From Methanolobus sp. WCC4 (lineage in GTDB: Archaea; Halobacteriota; Methanosarcinia; Methanosarcinales; Methanosarcinaceae), in assembly GCF_038022665.1 (NCBI RefSeq), contig NZ_CP150629.1:850480-914479 (forward strand): a DNA stretch of 64,000 bases, given 5' to 3'. Below the pieces are notes generated by a model. That model made no database searches and was not told the DNA's origin. It saw nothing but the letters and a program-made list of their open reading frames with translations. A program made the position numbers and the translations under genes. Below, one piece after another: positions 45,353-55,178 of the stretch. Position 1 is the stretch's first letter. Each line of letters starts with the position of its first letter.

Positions 45353-46630
45353 AGACCAATCATTCAGGTAGCTCTGGACCTTCTGGAAACGGACAGGGCA
45401 ATACAGATAGCAAAGGAATCAGTAGAAGGGGGAGTTGACTGGCTTGAGGCCGGAACCCCTCTTATCAAAAGTGAGGGCATGGATGCCGTAAGGAAGCTCA
45501 GTGAGGCTTTTCCTGAAAGGACCATAGTCGCGGACATGAAGATCGCTGACACCGGTGCCATGGAAGTGGAAATGGGAGCAAAGGCCGGTGCCGATATCGT
45601 GGTCATACTCGCCAGTGCGGACGATTCCACCATACAGGAATCAGTACGTGCTGCAAAGAAATATGGAGTAAGGATAATGGCTGACCTCATATCTGCCGCA
45701 GATCCTGTCTCCCGTAGTGTGGAGCTGGAGCAGCTTGGTGTGGATTACATCAATGTTCACGCAGGGATCGACCAGCAGATGACAGGTCAGGATTCACTTT
45801 CACTTATGAAGCAGATCGTCAGCAGGGTGACCATCCCTGTTGCTGTAGCAGGCGGTCTTGATGCCGCATCCTGCTCAGAGGCCGTATCTGCAGGCGCTGA
45901 CATAGTGATAGTTGGTGGGAACATCGTCCGCTCGGCCGATGTGACTGCCTCAGCAAAGGCGATCAGGGAAAGTGTGGATTCTCCCTCAAGCGCACCAGTG
46001 GTTAAGCGGTCCGTGGATGAGGATATCCGCAGGATCCTTGAAGGGATATCGACATCGAACATTTCCGATGCCATGCACCGTAAAGGTGCCATGCAGGAGA
46101 TCTACTCGATGCTTCCCGGAAAGAGGATGGTTGGTACGGCGGTCACGGTCCAGACCTTCAAGGGTGACTGGGCCAAGGCTGTGGAAGCTATCGATGAGGC
46201 GAAGGAAGGAGATGTCATTGTCATCTATAACGGCAGCAGGCATGTGGCTCCATGGGGCGGCCTTGCAACATTGAGTGCGTTGAACAAAGGCGTTGCCGGC
46301 GTTGTCATAGACGGTGCGGTCAGGGATATCGATGATATCCGTAACATGGACCTGCCTGTCTTTGCCACATGTAATGTTCCCAATGCAGGCGAACCAAAAG
46401 GTTTTGGTGAGATCAACTCTGAGATCGTCTGCGGGAATCAGACTGTAAGGCCGGGGGACTATATAGTAGGCGATGACAACGGTGTTGTGGTAATACCGAA
46501 AGAACGTGCCTATGAGATCGCAAGGCGTGCGAAGGAGGTTGAAAAGACCGAGCTGCGCCTTTTCGAGGAGATCCGCAGGGGTTCTACCCTGTCAGAGGTC
46601 ATGAAACTTAAGAAATGGGAGAAACACTGA
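45350..46630 (+). CDS. hps: Hexulose-6-phosphate synthase / RraA-like fusion with probable AUA start
   Basis: A 426-residue bifunctional protein: an Hps barrel (about 1-215: [26 protein letters not shown]) fused to an RraA-like domain (about 225-426: [24 protein letters not shown]). Archaeal members are labelled hexulose-phosphate synthase/ribonuclease regulator. The first ATG (45479) would cut away the first barrel strand and substrate loop. AUA at 45350 sits four bases after a strong ribosome site and gives the expected N-terminus; ATC 45359 and ATT 45362 are possible alternatives. The prepilin peptidase gene starts two bases after its stop. Confidence 0.85.
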   Translation: MRPIIQVALDLLETDRAIQIAKESVEGGVDWLEAGTPLIKSEGMDAVRKLSEAFPERTIVADMKIADTGAMEVEMGAKAGADIVVILASADDSTIQESVRAAKKYGVRIMADLISAADPVSRSVELEQLGVDYINVHAGIDQQMTGQDSLSLMKQIVSRVTIPVAVAGGLDAASCSEAVSAGADIVIVGGNIVRSADVTASAKAIRESVDSPSSAPVVKRSVDEDIRRILEGISTSNISDAMHRKGAMQEIYSMLPGKRMVGTAVTVQTFKGDWAKAVEAIDEAKEGDVIVIYNGSRHVAPWGGLATLSALNKGVAGVVIDGAVRDIDDIRNMDLPVFATCNVPNAGEPKGFGEINSEIVCGNQTVRPGDYIVGDDNGVVVIPKERAYEIARRAKEVEKTELRLFEEIRRGSTLSEVMKLKKWEKH

Positions 46631-46631
46631 T

Positions 46632-47390
46632 ATGATCGAAATATTAAAAGTGCTGGCATGTATGCCATTCCTGCTCTATGCATGTTATGCTGATATCAAG
46701 ACACGCCGCGTTGCCAATGAAGTATGGGTGGTGATGTTCGGTGTCGGCTTTATCTTCATAATGTACGACCTTATGGCATACGGTCTTCCGTATCTCATAC
46801 GCAATGTCCTTTCTTTCCTGTTCATATTCGCATTCGTGTACGTACTCTTCCAGCTTGGTGCATTCGGTGGTGCCGATGCCAAGGTACTGATGACCATTTC
46901 ACTGATCATCCCCACGTTCCCGAGGATAATGCTTGGTTCAACATCACTCCCGCTTAACGGAGTACCTTTCATCGATCTCTTTGCGTTCAGCGTTTTCGGG
47001 AATTCCGTGATACTCACTGTGATCGTACCTGCAGGGCTTTTCCTGTACAACCTGTTAAAGAACCCGTCCGAATCTTTGAAACGACCCCTGTACATGTTCA
47101 TCGGTTACATAACTCCGATATCGAAACTGGAAAAAGGGCACTTCCGTATGATCGATTCGTATGAAGATACAGGGGAAGATGTGAAGTTCAGTTTCTCAAG
47201 GTCGGGAACAGAACTTACATCCGGTGTTATTTCGGAACTGAAAGGTTTCCAGAATGAAGGAAAAGTTAAGGATGGTGTATGGATAACTCCGGGCCTTCCG
47301 TTCATGATACCCATAACTGCCGTTTTCCTCACAGCAGTGATCTTCGGAGACCTGATATTCTACATTACACTGCAATTCATGATGATGTGA
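46632..47390 (+). CDS. Archaeal prepilin/preflagellin peptidase (A24 family)
   Basis: An aspartic membrane protease that cuts class III signal peptides of archaeal pilins and archaellins. The 252-residue protein has several hydrophobic helices and the two catalytic aspartates: Asp21 in YADIKTRRV and Asp82 in GGADAKV. The C-terminal third (about 160-230) is soluble, with a final helix (about 230-250). ATG follows the hps stop by one base, so it is in the same transcript. No pilin gene is seen nearby. Confidence 0.9.
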   Translation: MIEILKVLACMPFLLYACYADIKTRRVANEVWVVMFGVGFIFIMYDLMAYGLPYLIRNVLSFLFIFAFVYVLFQLGAFGGADAKVLMTISLIIPTFPRIMLGSTSLPLNGVPFIDLFAFSVFGNSVILTVIVPAGLFLYNLLKNPSESLKRPLYMFIGYITPISKLEKGHFRMIDSYEDTGEDVKFSFSRSGTELTSGVISELKGFQNEGKVKDGVWITPGLPFMIPITAVFLTAVIFGDLIFYITLQFMMM

Positions 47391-47476
47391 ATTGCTTTGA
47401 TCTTTTTTTTTTTCTGTCCTTTTTTGCATCAGGTTTTAATATTCCTTAGTTCCAATTATTTATTGGAGATAGGTTT

Positions 47477-47605
47477 ATGGCAGAAAAGACACCTGAAGAT
47501 AAGAAACAGAAAAAAGACGATGGTAAGGAAGCAAAGGTAAATCCTGTTCACCCGGGGGATGAGAGGGTTCGCCCGAAAAGACACCTGCTGGACACCTGTG
47601 AATAA
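47477..47605 (+). CDS. Small Lys-rich protein (42 residues)
   Basis: A short gene with GGAG eight bases before its ATG. The protein is strongly charged (AEKTPEDKKQKKDDGKEAK in the first half) and ends in VRPKRHLLDTCE. It has no membrane segment. It is plausible because of the ribosome site and its position in a gap between the prepilin peptidase and the convergent recQ; a similar conserved short protein in related genomes would confirm it. Function unknown. Confidence 0.55.
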   Translation: MAEKTPEDKKQKKDDGKEAKVNPVHPGDERVRPKRHLLDTCE

Positions 47606-47628
47606 TTGTCTTTGATCCCGGTTGTTAA

Positions 47629-49728
47629 TCATTTCTTTTTGATAAGTGACCGGTACACTTCTTTTATTTCCTCATCGGAATAATTGCCGCCCAGTTTATC
47701 CTTTATACTTCTTATGAGGTCATCTTCCAGTTCATCCAGTGCCCTGAGGACTATTTCTTTTTTAAGTGCAGGTTTTGGGATAGCTGACCCTGATGACTTT
47801 TTTTGACTTCTCTTTTTCGCGGGAGCTTTAGGTACAGCTCTCTCACTGTTGGCAGTTTCCGGTTCCAGTGTCTCCAGATGTTCTGAAATCTCCTTGATGA
47901 ACCTGTCACCGTATTTCTTCAGTTTATACTCACCGACACCTGTTATCTTCAATAGTTCTTCTTTGCTTTGTGGTTTTCTGGCAGCCATCTGGCGGAGACT
48001 GGTGTCTGCGAATACGATGTATGGTGGCACATCCTGCATCTGGGCGAGGTTTGCGCGCAGTTCCTTCAGTTTGTCGAAGAGGTCCCTGTCAGGGTCATCA
48101 TTGACCCTTCTGTGTATGACAGAAGCCGGCTCGAAGCGCACATCTTCCACAGTGGCTGAGGTCACAGGTTCATAGTCTTCCTGACACTCGTTATCTACCA
48201 CCCTTGTGAAGGTCACCATCCTTTTACCGGAAAGCACTTCCTGGCTCTTCCTGTTCAGCTTGAGCAACGGGTAGCGTGCACCTTCTACCTTGATGACATC
48301 CTGGCGGACCATTTCCCTTGCCATTTCCAGCCAGGAATCTTTAGTGTGCATATCCCCCTGGCCGTAGTATTTGAGAAGGTGGTGTTTCTTATCGGTCACT
48401 TTCTTCGCCCGGCTGCCGGCAAGCACGTCGATGACGTGGTTCATGCCAAATCGCTGGTCCAGTTCGGTTATGCAATTGATAAGCAGTTTTGCTTCTGTTG
48501 TGCCATCCACTTCCATGCGTGGCTGCAGGCAGACATCGCACTTGCCACAATTATCCTCGGTAACTTCCTCTCCAAAGTATCCAAGCAGCACCTTGCGGCG
48601 ACAGGTGTTGCTCTCACAGTAATCCACCATGTCGTTCAGTTGTTTGAGGGCGATATCCCTCTCTTCCTTCTTGCCTTTCTGCTTGATGAAATACTCGATC
48701 TTGTACTTGTCACCACGACTGAAGAAGAGCACACATTCGCATTCAAGTCCGTCCCTTCCACCACGTCCCGTCTCCTGATAATATCCCTCAAGGTTCTTGG
48801 GCAGGTCATAGTGGACAACGAAACGGACGTTCGGTTTATCGATCCCCATGCCAAAGGCTATCGTCGCCACAATGATGTCTGTCCTGTCCTTGATGAACAT
48901 CTCCTGGTTCCTGGCTCTTTGCTGGTCGGTAAGTCCGGCATGGTAGGGCAGAGCATTGAATCCGTCCTTTTTGAGCTTGGTGGCAAGGCTGTTGACCGTT
49001 CTGCGGCTCTGGCAATAGATTATGCCGCTTTCGCCCTTTTTCTTTCTCAGGTAGCGGAGAAGGTTTGGATATGTGTCCTTCTTTGCCCTGATCCGGTAGA
49101 AGAGGTTCTTACGGTTAAAGCTTGCAACGTACGTCCCGCAATCTTTGATGCCGAGCTGCTGGATAGTATCCTCCCTGACCTTTGGCGTGGCGGTTGCCGT
49201 AAGTGCGATAATGGGTACTTGCGGGAACTTCTTCTTCAGCATGTTGAGCTTGCGGTACTCCGGTCTGAAATCATGTCCCCATTCGGATATGCAATGGCTC
49301 TCATCGATGGCAAAAAGGGATACATTAAGACCTTTCAGGAGACTCATGGTGCTTGACATGACAAGCCTTTCAGGTGCCACATACAGGATCTTTATCTCGC
49401 CTCTTTTCAGTTCCTCGTATATCCGTTTAGATTCGGCAGGTTTCAGGGTACTGTTAAGGTATGCCGCATCGACACCATTCTCTCTCAGGCTGTCCACCTG
49501 GTCCTTCATGAGTGAGATAAGGGGTGAGACGACCACTGTGATGCCATCCTTGAGAAGGGCAGGAAGCTGGTAACAGAGGGATTTCCCGCCGCCTGTGGGC
49601 ATCAGCACGAAAGTGTCCCGGTCGTTTAGCACGTCATTTATTATGTCCTCCTGAAGAGGGCGAAAATCAGAATATCCAAAGTACTTCCTGAGAGTTTCGT
49701 GCATCTTTAGACCATACTTGTTTTTCAT
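47629..49728 (-). CDS. recQ: RecQ-family DNA helicase
   Basis: A 3'-5' helicase for recombination and fork repair. The 699-residue protein has Walker A MPTGGGKSL (about residue 45), DESH box AIDESHCISEWG (about 142), helicase C motifs IIVATIAFGMGIDKP and QETGRGGRDG, a zinc-binding cysteine set (CRRK and CGKCDVC, about 375-400), a winged-helix region and an HRDC domain (about 545-620). It is complete. Archaeal RecQ proteins occur mainly in Methanosarcinaceae and haloarchaea, and were possibly gained from bacteria. Confidence 0.94.
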   Translation of the reverse strand: MKNKYGLKMHETLRKYFGYSDFRPLQEDIINDVLNDRDTFVLMPTGGGKSLCYQLPALLKDGITVVVSPLISLMKDQVDSLRENGVDAAYLNSTLKPAESKRIYEELKRGEIKILYVAPERLVMSSTMSLLKGLNVSLFAIDESHCISEWGHDFRPEYRKLNMLKKKFPQVPIIALTATATPKVREDTIQQLGIKDCGTYVASFNRKNLFYRIRAKKDTYPNLLRYLRKKKGESGIIYCQSRRTVNSLATKLKKDGFNALPYHAGLTDQQRARNQEMFIKDRTDIIVATIAFGMGIDKPNVRFVVHYDLPKNLEGYYQETGRGGRDGLECECVLFFSRGDKYKIEYFIKQKGKKEERDIALKQLNDMVDYCESNTCRRKVLLGYFGEEVTEDNCGKCDVCLQPRMEVDGTTEAKLLINCITELDQRFGMNHVIDVLAGSRAKKVTDKKHHLLKYYGQGDMHTKDSWLEMAREMVRQDVIKVEGARYPLLKLNRKSQEVLSGKRMVTFTRVVDNECQEDYEPVTSATVEDVRFEPASVIHRRVNDDPDRDLFDKLKELRANLAQMQDVPPYIVFADTSLRQMAARKPQSKEELLKITGVGEYKLKKYGDRFIKEISEHLETLEPETANSERAVPKAPAKKRSQKKSSGSAIPKPALKKEIVLRALDELEDDLIRSIKDKLGGNYSDEEIKEVYRSLIKKK

Positions 49729-49963
49729 GCATATATCTTATTGGAGTATATAGTTGTCATGTATGCGGGGTGAAAGTATTCAATGCAGTGGATGCTATTG
49801 TTCTTTCCTTTCAGTCCCGGAATGTTCAAGGATGTATGTCTCTCAGTTATCTCCGGCAAGGCTCTTATGTCCGGGCGAGCATTAATATGTACGAAGTACT
49901 ATTTCAGGGTAAAAACCCGAATGATCTTAAAATTTCCTATTACTATATTTGGAGTTCTTATTC

Positions 49964-50878
49964 ATGGTAAAAGTAGACAAATTCATTCCTAAAGCAATAG
50001 ACAGGATAAAACAGGAGATCGATGGTCCTGCCATCATCGCACTTTCCGGTGGTGTGGACAGTTCAGTATGTGCAGTTCTCGCGCACCGTGCCATTGGCGA
50101 CAAACTCACACCTATATACATCGACACAGGTCTCATGCGTAAAGGTGAGACCGAGAGGATCAAGGAGATCTTCTCCGATATGAACCTTGAAGTAGTGGAT
50201 GCAAAGGACAGGTTCCTTTCAGCACTTGCAGGTCTCGATGATCCGGAGGAGAAGCGTAAGGCAGTTGGTGAGACCTTTATCCGCGTATTTGAGGAAGAGG
50301 CAAAGTTACTCAAGGCAGAGTATCTCATACAGGGAACCATCTACCCTGACAGGATCGAGTCCGAAGGCGGTATAAAATCACACCACAACGTAGGTGGTCT
50401 TCCTTCTGTTGTGGACTTCAAGGCTATCGTGGAGCCTATCGATGACCTTTACAAGGATGAGGTCCGTGAGGTTGCCCGTGCTCTCGATCTCCCACACGAG
50501 ATATCAGAGAGAATGCCTTTCCCCGGCCCCGGTCTTTCAGTGAGGATCGTCGGCGAGGTAACTCCTGAGCTTGTGGATGCCGTAAGAGAGGCAAACGCAA
50601 TTGTAGAGGAAGAGCTTGTAGAGCAGTTCCACCCATGGCAGACCTTCGCCGCGATCGTCGGTAAAGGCACAGGTGTCAAGGGCGATGTGAGGGTCCACGG
50701 CTGGATAGTAGCTGTAAGGGCTGTAGGCTCAAGGGACGGCATGACAGCAGAGGCAATGGAGCTTCCATGGGAGGTTCTCAGGAAGATCGAGTCAAGGATC
50801 ACAGCAGAGATCCCACAAGTTGCAAGGGTACTGTATGATCTCACTCCAAAGCCACCTGCAACAATTGAATTCGAGTGA
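49964..50878 (+). CDS. guaAB: GMP synthase, ATP pyrophosphatase subunit (B)
   Basis: Amidates XMP using ammonia from the GuaA A subunit (gene at 29449). The 304-residue protein has the PP-loop [11 protein letters not shown] (residues about 28-38) and the GMP synthase C-terminal domain ending in [18 protein letters not shown] 49964 has GGAG nine bases upstream. The two subunits sit 20 kb apart, so they are not co-transcribed. Confidence 0.95.
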   Translation: MVKVDKFIPKAIDRIKQEIDGPAIIALSGGVDSSVCAVLAHRAIGDKLTPIYIDTGLMRKGETERIKEIFSDMNLEVVDAKDRFLSALAGLDDPEEKRKAVGETFIRVFEEEAKLLKAEYLIQGTIYPDRIESEGGIKSHHNVGGLPSVVDFKAIVEPIDDLYKDEVREVARALDLPHEISERMPFPGPGLSVRIVGEVTPELVDAVREANAIVEEELVEQFHPWQTFAAIVGKGTGVKGDVRVHGWIVAVRAVGSRDGMTAEAMELPWEVLRKIESRITAEIPQVARVLYDLTPKPPATIEFE

Positions 50879-50911
50879 TCCTTCATTGAATTTGAAAACA
50901 GAGTAAGACAA

Positions 50912-51952
50912 ATGTCACTCAACAAAGCAGTTCTTGATATACGAAACCGGCAGAGGGTAAAACCCTCTCCTTCCAATGTGCCTGCGGCAGCATGGACCGG
51001 AAAGGACCTTCTGGATACTGAAGAGATAGATACGATAACCATCATCTTCAAGACCTCCGGATGCTGGTGGGGTAAGGCAGGCGGCTGCACCATGTGCGGT
51101 TACGTCTATGATAGCGCGCAGACCGAACCATCCGATGATGACCTGATGGAACAGCTTGAAAAGGCGATGAAGAAGGCATCAGGATTCGAGAGGTTCATGG
51201 TCAAGATATTCACCTCAGGCAGTTTCCTTGATACGAAGGAGATTCCTCTTGAAGTGAGGCACAGGATACTTTCAAAGCTCGATGCAGATGAAAGGGTTGT
51301 CAAGGTACTGGCAGAGACCCGGCCTGAGTTCGTCACGGAAGAGAATGTCAGGGATTGTGTAAGTGTCCTGAAGAACACCGCTTTTGAGGTCGCAATGGGT
51401 CTTGAGACGAGTTCGGACGAGATCCGTAAGCGTTCTATTAACAAGGGGTTCACATTCAAGCACTTCACCGATGCCGCAACAGCCGCAAAGAACAATGGGG
51501 CAACAGTGAAATCCTATTTGATGCTGAAACCGCCATTCCTTTCTGAGAAGGAGGCACTTGAGGATATCGTACAGACCGTGCGGGATGCAGCAGAATATTC
51601 TGATACATTCTCCATCAACCTGTGCAATGTCCAGCGTGGCACATATGTCGAGTATCTGTGGGACAGGAAACAATACCGCCCACCGTGGCTCTGGAGCATT
51701 GTGGACATCCTTCAGAGGACAAAGAAAGAGTTCCCTGATATGATAATCACTTCCGACCCGGTAGGTGCCGGTTCAAAAAGAGGTCCGCGCAACTGCAGGG
51801 AATGCAGCCATGATGTCGCTGATGCGATCCGTCTGTTCTCGCTCACCCAGGACCTTTCATGCCTGGAGCATCTCTCATGTGACTGCAAAGACCTGTGGGA
51901 GCAGGTCATCGAACTCGATGATCACACCTTTGGCAGTCCGATACTGGACTGA
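50912..51952 (+). CDS. raSEA: Archaeosine-synthesis radical SAM protein (RaSEA)
   Basis: In archaea this radical SAM enzyme works with ArcS to turn preQ0-modified guanine 15 of tRNA into archaeosine. The 346-residue protein has the unusual iron-sulphur motif Cys-X7-Cys-X2-Cys in CWWGKAGGCTMCGY (about residues 50-63), the domain LETSSDEIRKRSINKG and the C-terminal Cys-rich part (about 285-330: CRECSHD, LSCLEHLSCDCKDLW). It starts 33 bases after guaAB, on the same strand. Family identity is confident; the tRNA substrate is from knowledge of the family. Confidence 0.9.
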   Translation: MSLNKAVLDIRNRQRVKPSPSNVPAAAWTGKDLLDTEEIDTITIIFKTSGCWWGKAGGCTMCGYVYDSAQTEPSDDDLMEQLEKAMKKASGFERFMVKIFTSGSFLDTKEIPLEVRHRILSKLDADERVVKVLAETRPEFVTEENVRDCVSVLKNTAFEVAMGLETSSDEIRKRSINKGFTFKHFTDAATAAKNNGATVKSYLMLKPPFLSEKEALEDIVQTVRDAAEYSDTFSINLCNVQRGTYVEYLWDRKQYRPPWLWSIVDILQRTKKEFPDMIITSDPVGAGSKRGPRNCRECSHDVADAIRLFSLTQDLSCLEHLSCDCKDLWEQVIELDDHTFGSPILD

Positions 51953-51995
51953 TCGTAAGGTTGGAACAAAGTTAAAATAAACTAAAGATGAGTTC

Positions 51996-52892
51996 TCACT
52001 CATCTTCTTCTTTCTTATAGACCATTGTGCCTATTCCGGTATCAGTGAAGAGTTCAAGTAATACGGAGTGGGATACGCTTCCGTCTATGATATGGATTTT
52101 CTCGACACCGCTTGTGACCGATATGGCAGCACTTCTCATCTTGGGGATCATTCCTCCCGAGATCAGGCCGCTGTCCACCATGCCTTCTATCTCATCGATC
52201 GCTACTCTTGAGATGCGTGAGCTCCTGTCGTTTATATCTCTCAGGAGTCCGGGGACGTCGGTCATAAGGATCAGTTTCTTTGCTTTCAAAGCTGCTGCAA
52301 GGTCACCTGCAACGGTATCTGCGTTGATGTTGAGTCCCTTGCCGTTAGCATCCATGGCGATGGGGGATACCACTGGTATATAGTCCTCTCTGATCAGTAT
52401 ATTGATGAGGTCTGTGTTTATTATCTCTGTCTCGCCTACCCAGCCGAGGTCCACTTCATGTTCAACATCCTCGATAATGACCTTCTGGGATGGCTTTTTC
52501 TTTGCAATGATCATCTTTCCGTCCTTTCCGGAAAGGCCGATTCCTTTTGCACCGTGTTTTCCTATCAGGGCAACTATCTCTGTATTGATATTGCCCACCA
52601 GGACCATGCGCGCGATCTCCAGTGTCTCATCGTCTGTTACTCGCAGACCACCCACGAACTGGGATTCCTTCCCCATGCGCTTCATCTTCTCGGATATCTC
52701 GGGGCCGCCACCGTGGACTATTATAGGGTGTATCCCTACGAATCTCAGGAGGACGACATCCTGTATGATGTCACTCATTACTTGGGGATTGACCATTGCA
52801 TGGCCTCCTACCTTGATAACCATTATTGAGTCATGAAACTCCCTTATATACGGTAAAGCCTCTATAAGCACATTCTCGCGATTAAGTGTCAT
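51996..52892 (-). CDS. argB: N-acetylglutamate kinase
   Basis: Phosphorylates N-acetylglutamate in arginine synthesis. The 298-residue protein shows KVGGHAM (about residues 28-34), IIVHGGGPEISEKMKR (about 58-73), NADTVAGDLAAALKAKKLI (about 206-224), SGGMIPKM (about 253) and IIDGSVSHSVLLELF. All conserved active-site residues are present. It is convergent with raSEA (43 bases). Confidence 0.95.
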   Translation of the reverse strand: MTLNRENVLIEALPYIREFHDSIMVIKVGGHAMVNPQVMSDIIQDVVLLRFVGIHPIIVHGGGPEISEKMKRMGKESQFVGGLRVTDDETLEIARMVLVGNINTEIVALIGKHGAKGIGLSGKDGKMIIAKKKPSQKVIIEDVEHEVDLGWVGETEIINTDLINILIREDYIPVVSPIAMDANGKGLNINADTVAGDLAAALKAKKLILMTDVPGLLRDINDRSSRISRVAIDEIEGMVDSGLISGGMIPKMRSAAISVTSGVEKIHIIDGSVSHSVLLELFTDTGIGTMVYKKEEDE

Positions 52893-53030
52893 TGTGTATA
52901 CCTGCGGTGGATCTGTTGTACGGCATCTGTTCTTTCAGATGACCGGAGCTAATGCTTATATGTTCAACTGATTTAAAAGTTATTTCGGACGCAGCATATA
53001 TCGCTGTAAATAGCCCTGCAAAAAAAGATG

Positions 53031-53057
53031 TAAAACAAAAAGACCCATTGACGGGTC
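53031..53057 (-). terminator. Terminator of the MC1 gene
   Basis: GACCC (53042-53046) pairs with GGGTC (53053-53057); on the minus strand this hairpin is followed by five T (53037-53041) in the right order for the MC1 gene, whose stop lies 12 bases upstream. Confidence 0.55.
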
Positions 53058-53068
53058 CTTTATGAAGT

Positions 53069-53359
53069 TCAGACTTTCTCCAGCTTTTCGATTCCTACCT
53101 TCTTTACGAAAGGCTTGTTGATCTTGTCAGGCATCCAGTCTGGCTTGTTCTTTGGTGCTGCGACCTTTTCTCTCCAGCCTTTGAACACGTGTACCTTCTT
53201 GGTTCCGCGCTCACGGAGCCTTATGTCATCTGGCTTTGATTTTGTTCCTTTTCCTCTGTTTGCCACTTTGAGAGCAGCCTGCCTTGGCTGTTTCCCTGTG
53301 AATACCCCATGTTCATTTCCTTTCTTGTCTCTTAACACAAAATTTCTTGTTTCAGACAT
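53069..53359 (-). CDS. Chromosomal protein MC1
   Basis: A small abundant DNA-bending protein of Methanosarcina relatives. The 96-residue basic protein begins MSETRNFVLRDKKGNEHGVF and has the conserved IRLRERGTKKVHVFKGWRE block (about residues 46-64) and KPDWMP. It has its own promoter: a strong TATA-like ATATATATACC lies about 60-70 bases upstream (53415-53431), and a hairpin terminator is downstream. Confidence 0.96.
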   Translation of the reverse strand: MSETRNFVLRDKKGNEHGVFTGKQPRQAALKVANRGKGTKSKPDDIRLRERGTKKVHVFKGWREKVAAPKNKPDWMPDKINKPFVKKVGIEKLEKV

Positions 53360-53798
53360 GATGTCACCTCGTAATCATTATGCGATTACCACTGGTATCC
53401 GTATTTAGTATATAAGGTATATATATTTTTCTTTTAATGTGGTCTTTTGTTGTTGTTTTGTCGGATATTGCATGATTTAGAGCGGCATTTCGCCCTGAAT
53501 ATGGGCAAAATAATATGAAATTATATAATATTTGGCTGTTGTTTCCGTTTGCCAAAGAGCAGCATGCGGTAACATATCAAGTCAACTTGTCTTGATGTAA
53601 ATGGGCTCAATGCAGGCATAAGTGCTGCTTGATGGCGTATTTATGCCTCATGTGTCTATATGTTACTAATTTGCTTTCTTTTGGCTCCTAATGAACTTAA
53701 CACAACATTTACATGTAATGAATCCCTTTGAGCATGATATATTTATTAGCCGCCATTATTGAATGGCTATTATCTTTTGAATTCCAGAGGTTATTATA
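53360..53798. other. 439-base gap between MC1 and mptA
   Basis: Holds the divergent promoters: the MC1 TATA stretch (53415-53431, minus) and an mptA TATA candidate ATATATTTATT (about 53738-53748). Between them lie an 8-base inverted repeat AGGCATAA (53614-53621) / TTATGCCT (53641-53648), a short palindrome CAAGTCAACTTG (53578-53589) and a GC-rich stretch (53478-53508). No coding frame is convincing. The stem-loop is upstream of the mptA TATA box and so could belong to a separate small RNA. Confidence 0.5.
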
Positions 53799-54755
53799 AT
53801 GGAAGTCCCTGTTGTTAAACTACCCGATATACAGGCAAACAAGCCGCAGATACCCATTAACCTGACACGTGTCGGAGTTACCAATGTTAAAAAGCTGGTC
53901 CAGATCACAAGGCCCGACAAGCGCCCTGTCATTCTTATCTGTACCTTTGATATCTTTGTAGACCTTCCTTCTCACCTGAAAGGTGCCAACCTGTCACGTA
54001 ATTTCGAGGCAGTCGACGAGGTCCTTGAGAAGGCGGTCAACATGCCGGTCTATGAGATCGAGCAGTTGTGCAGCGATGTTGCCCAGAGTCTCCTCAGGCG
54101 TCACGAATATGCGACCCGTGCTGAAGTGATCCTGAAAAGCGAATATGTCCTTAAGAGGGAGTCCCCTTCCACGAAGATGGAATGCCAGGAGGTTGTTGAG
54201 ATCTTCGCAGAAGCAATTGCCATGCGTGAGGATGTTGAAGAGATGCAGGTCAAGAAGCTCATCGGTGCAGAGGTCGTAGGAATGACCGCATGTCCATGTG
54301 CCCAGGAGATCATGAGGGATAATGCAAGACAGGAACTGGAGAACATCGGTGTTGACAACAAACAGATCGCTGAGTTCCTTCACAGGGTCCCAATGGCAAC
54401 ACACAACCAGCGCGGACGTGGTATCATTTCCATTGAAGTGGTCGGTAATGTGAACGTCTCACTTGAAAAGATAATCGAGATAATCGAGAGGTCCATGAGT
54501 TCCAGTGTATTCGAGCTTCTCAAGCGTGCTGACGAGGCAATGGTGGTCCAGACCGCCCACAACAACCCTAAGTTCGTGGAGGACTGTGTAAGGACAATGG
54601 CAAAGAACGTTGTCAGGGATTTCGAGCATCTCCCCGACAGTGCAGTTGTCACCATCAAGCAGATCAACGAAGAAAGCATACACAGGCACAATGCCTTTGC
54701 TGAAAGGGTCGCAACCATTGGTGACCTGCGTGAAGAGATCGCACAGGAAATCTAA
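53799..54755 (+). CDS. mptA: GTP cyclohydrolase MptA (type IV)
   Basis: Fe(II)-dependent enzyme that opens GTP to a cyclic phosphate of dihydroneopterin, the first step of methanopterin synthesis. The 318-residue protein contains [12 protein letters not shown] (metal Cys, about residues 165-176), [13 protein letters not shown] (catalytic His/Arg, about 195-207) and [20 protein letters not shown] near the end. A DUF2098 gene follows 63 bases later. Confidence 0.94.
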   Translation: MEVPVVKLPDIQANKPQIPINLTRVGVTNVKKLVQITRPDKRPVILICTFDIFVDLPSHLKGANLSRNFEAVDEVLEKAVNMPVYEIEQLCSDVAQSLLRRHEYATRAEVILKSEYVLKRESPSTKMECQEVVEIFAEAIAMREDVEEMQVKKLIGAEVVGMTACPCAQEIMRDNARQELENIGVDNKQIAEFLHRVPMATHNQRGRGIISIEVVGNVNVSLEKIIEIIERSMSSSVFELLKRADEAMVVQTAHNNPKFVEDCVRTMAKNVVRDFEHLPDSAVVTIKQINEESIHRHNAFAERVATIGDLREEIAQEI

Positions 54756-54818
54756 CTCATAGCTTAACTATTAATCTGTCTGTGATCATATCATAGATAG
54801 AATTACGGGAGTTATACT

Positions 54819-55136
54819 GTGGAAGATTCAGAAACTATCGAAGCTCTTACCATGGAAGGCGATCCCATTGTAACAGGGTCTGTGGTCAGGTACGTAAATA
54901 CAGGCACTGTAGGAAGGGTTGTCGATATCATGCAGGATGAAGAAGGGATCTGGGTACTGCTTGACAGTACCGGATTTCTCTACAAGCCTGAGGCACTTGT
55001 CATGGCAGATGAAAGTGAACTCAGGGAAGATATGAAGCCTCGTACATCTGTTGAGGATGCAGAGACCTATATACGTACATATGAGGCTGAAAATGATGCC
55101 AGTTTCGATGCAACTAATGTGACAGGCGGCGGCTGA
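54819..55136 (+). CDS. DUF2098 family protein
   Basis: A 105-residue acidic protein of a methanogen family of unknown function. It starts at GTG 54819 (with GGGAG seven to eight bases before). The block TGSVVRYVNTGTVGRVVDIM (residues about 19-38) and VLLDSTGFLYKPEALVMADE are the family's distinct parts and suggest a small beta-barrel. It follows mptA by 63 bases on the same strand; a link to methanopterin synthesis is possible but only from location. Confidence 0.8.
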   Translation: MEDSETIEALTMEGDPIVTGSVVRYVNTGTVGRVVDIMQDEEGIWVLLDSTGFLYKPEALVMADESELREDMKPRTSVEDAETYIRTYEAENDASFDATNVTGGG

Positions 55137-55178
55137 TCGCCTTCATATAATTTTAAAAATAAGTAAAGGATCCATCTT

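Noticed and set aside
48346-49356. 336-codon open frame on the plus strand
   Set aside because: It lies entirely antisense to recQ, whose motifs are clear. Its residue pattern is a mirror of recQ codons.
49770-49970. 66-codon frame before guaAB
   Set aside because: No ribosome site and it overlaps the guaAB start; part of the promoter gap between recQ and guaAB.
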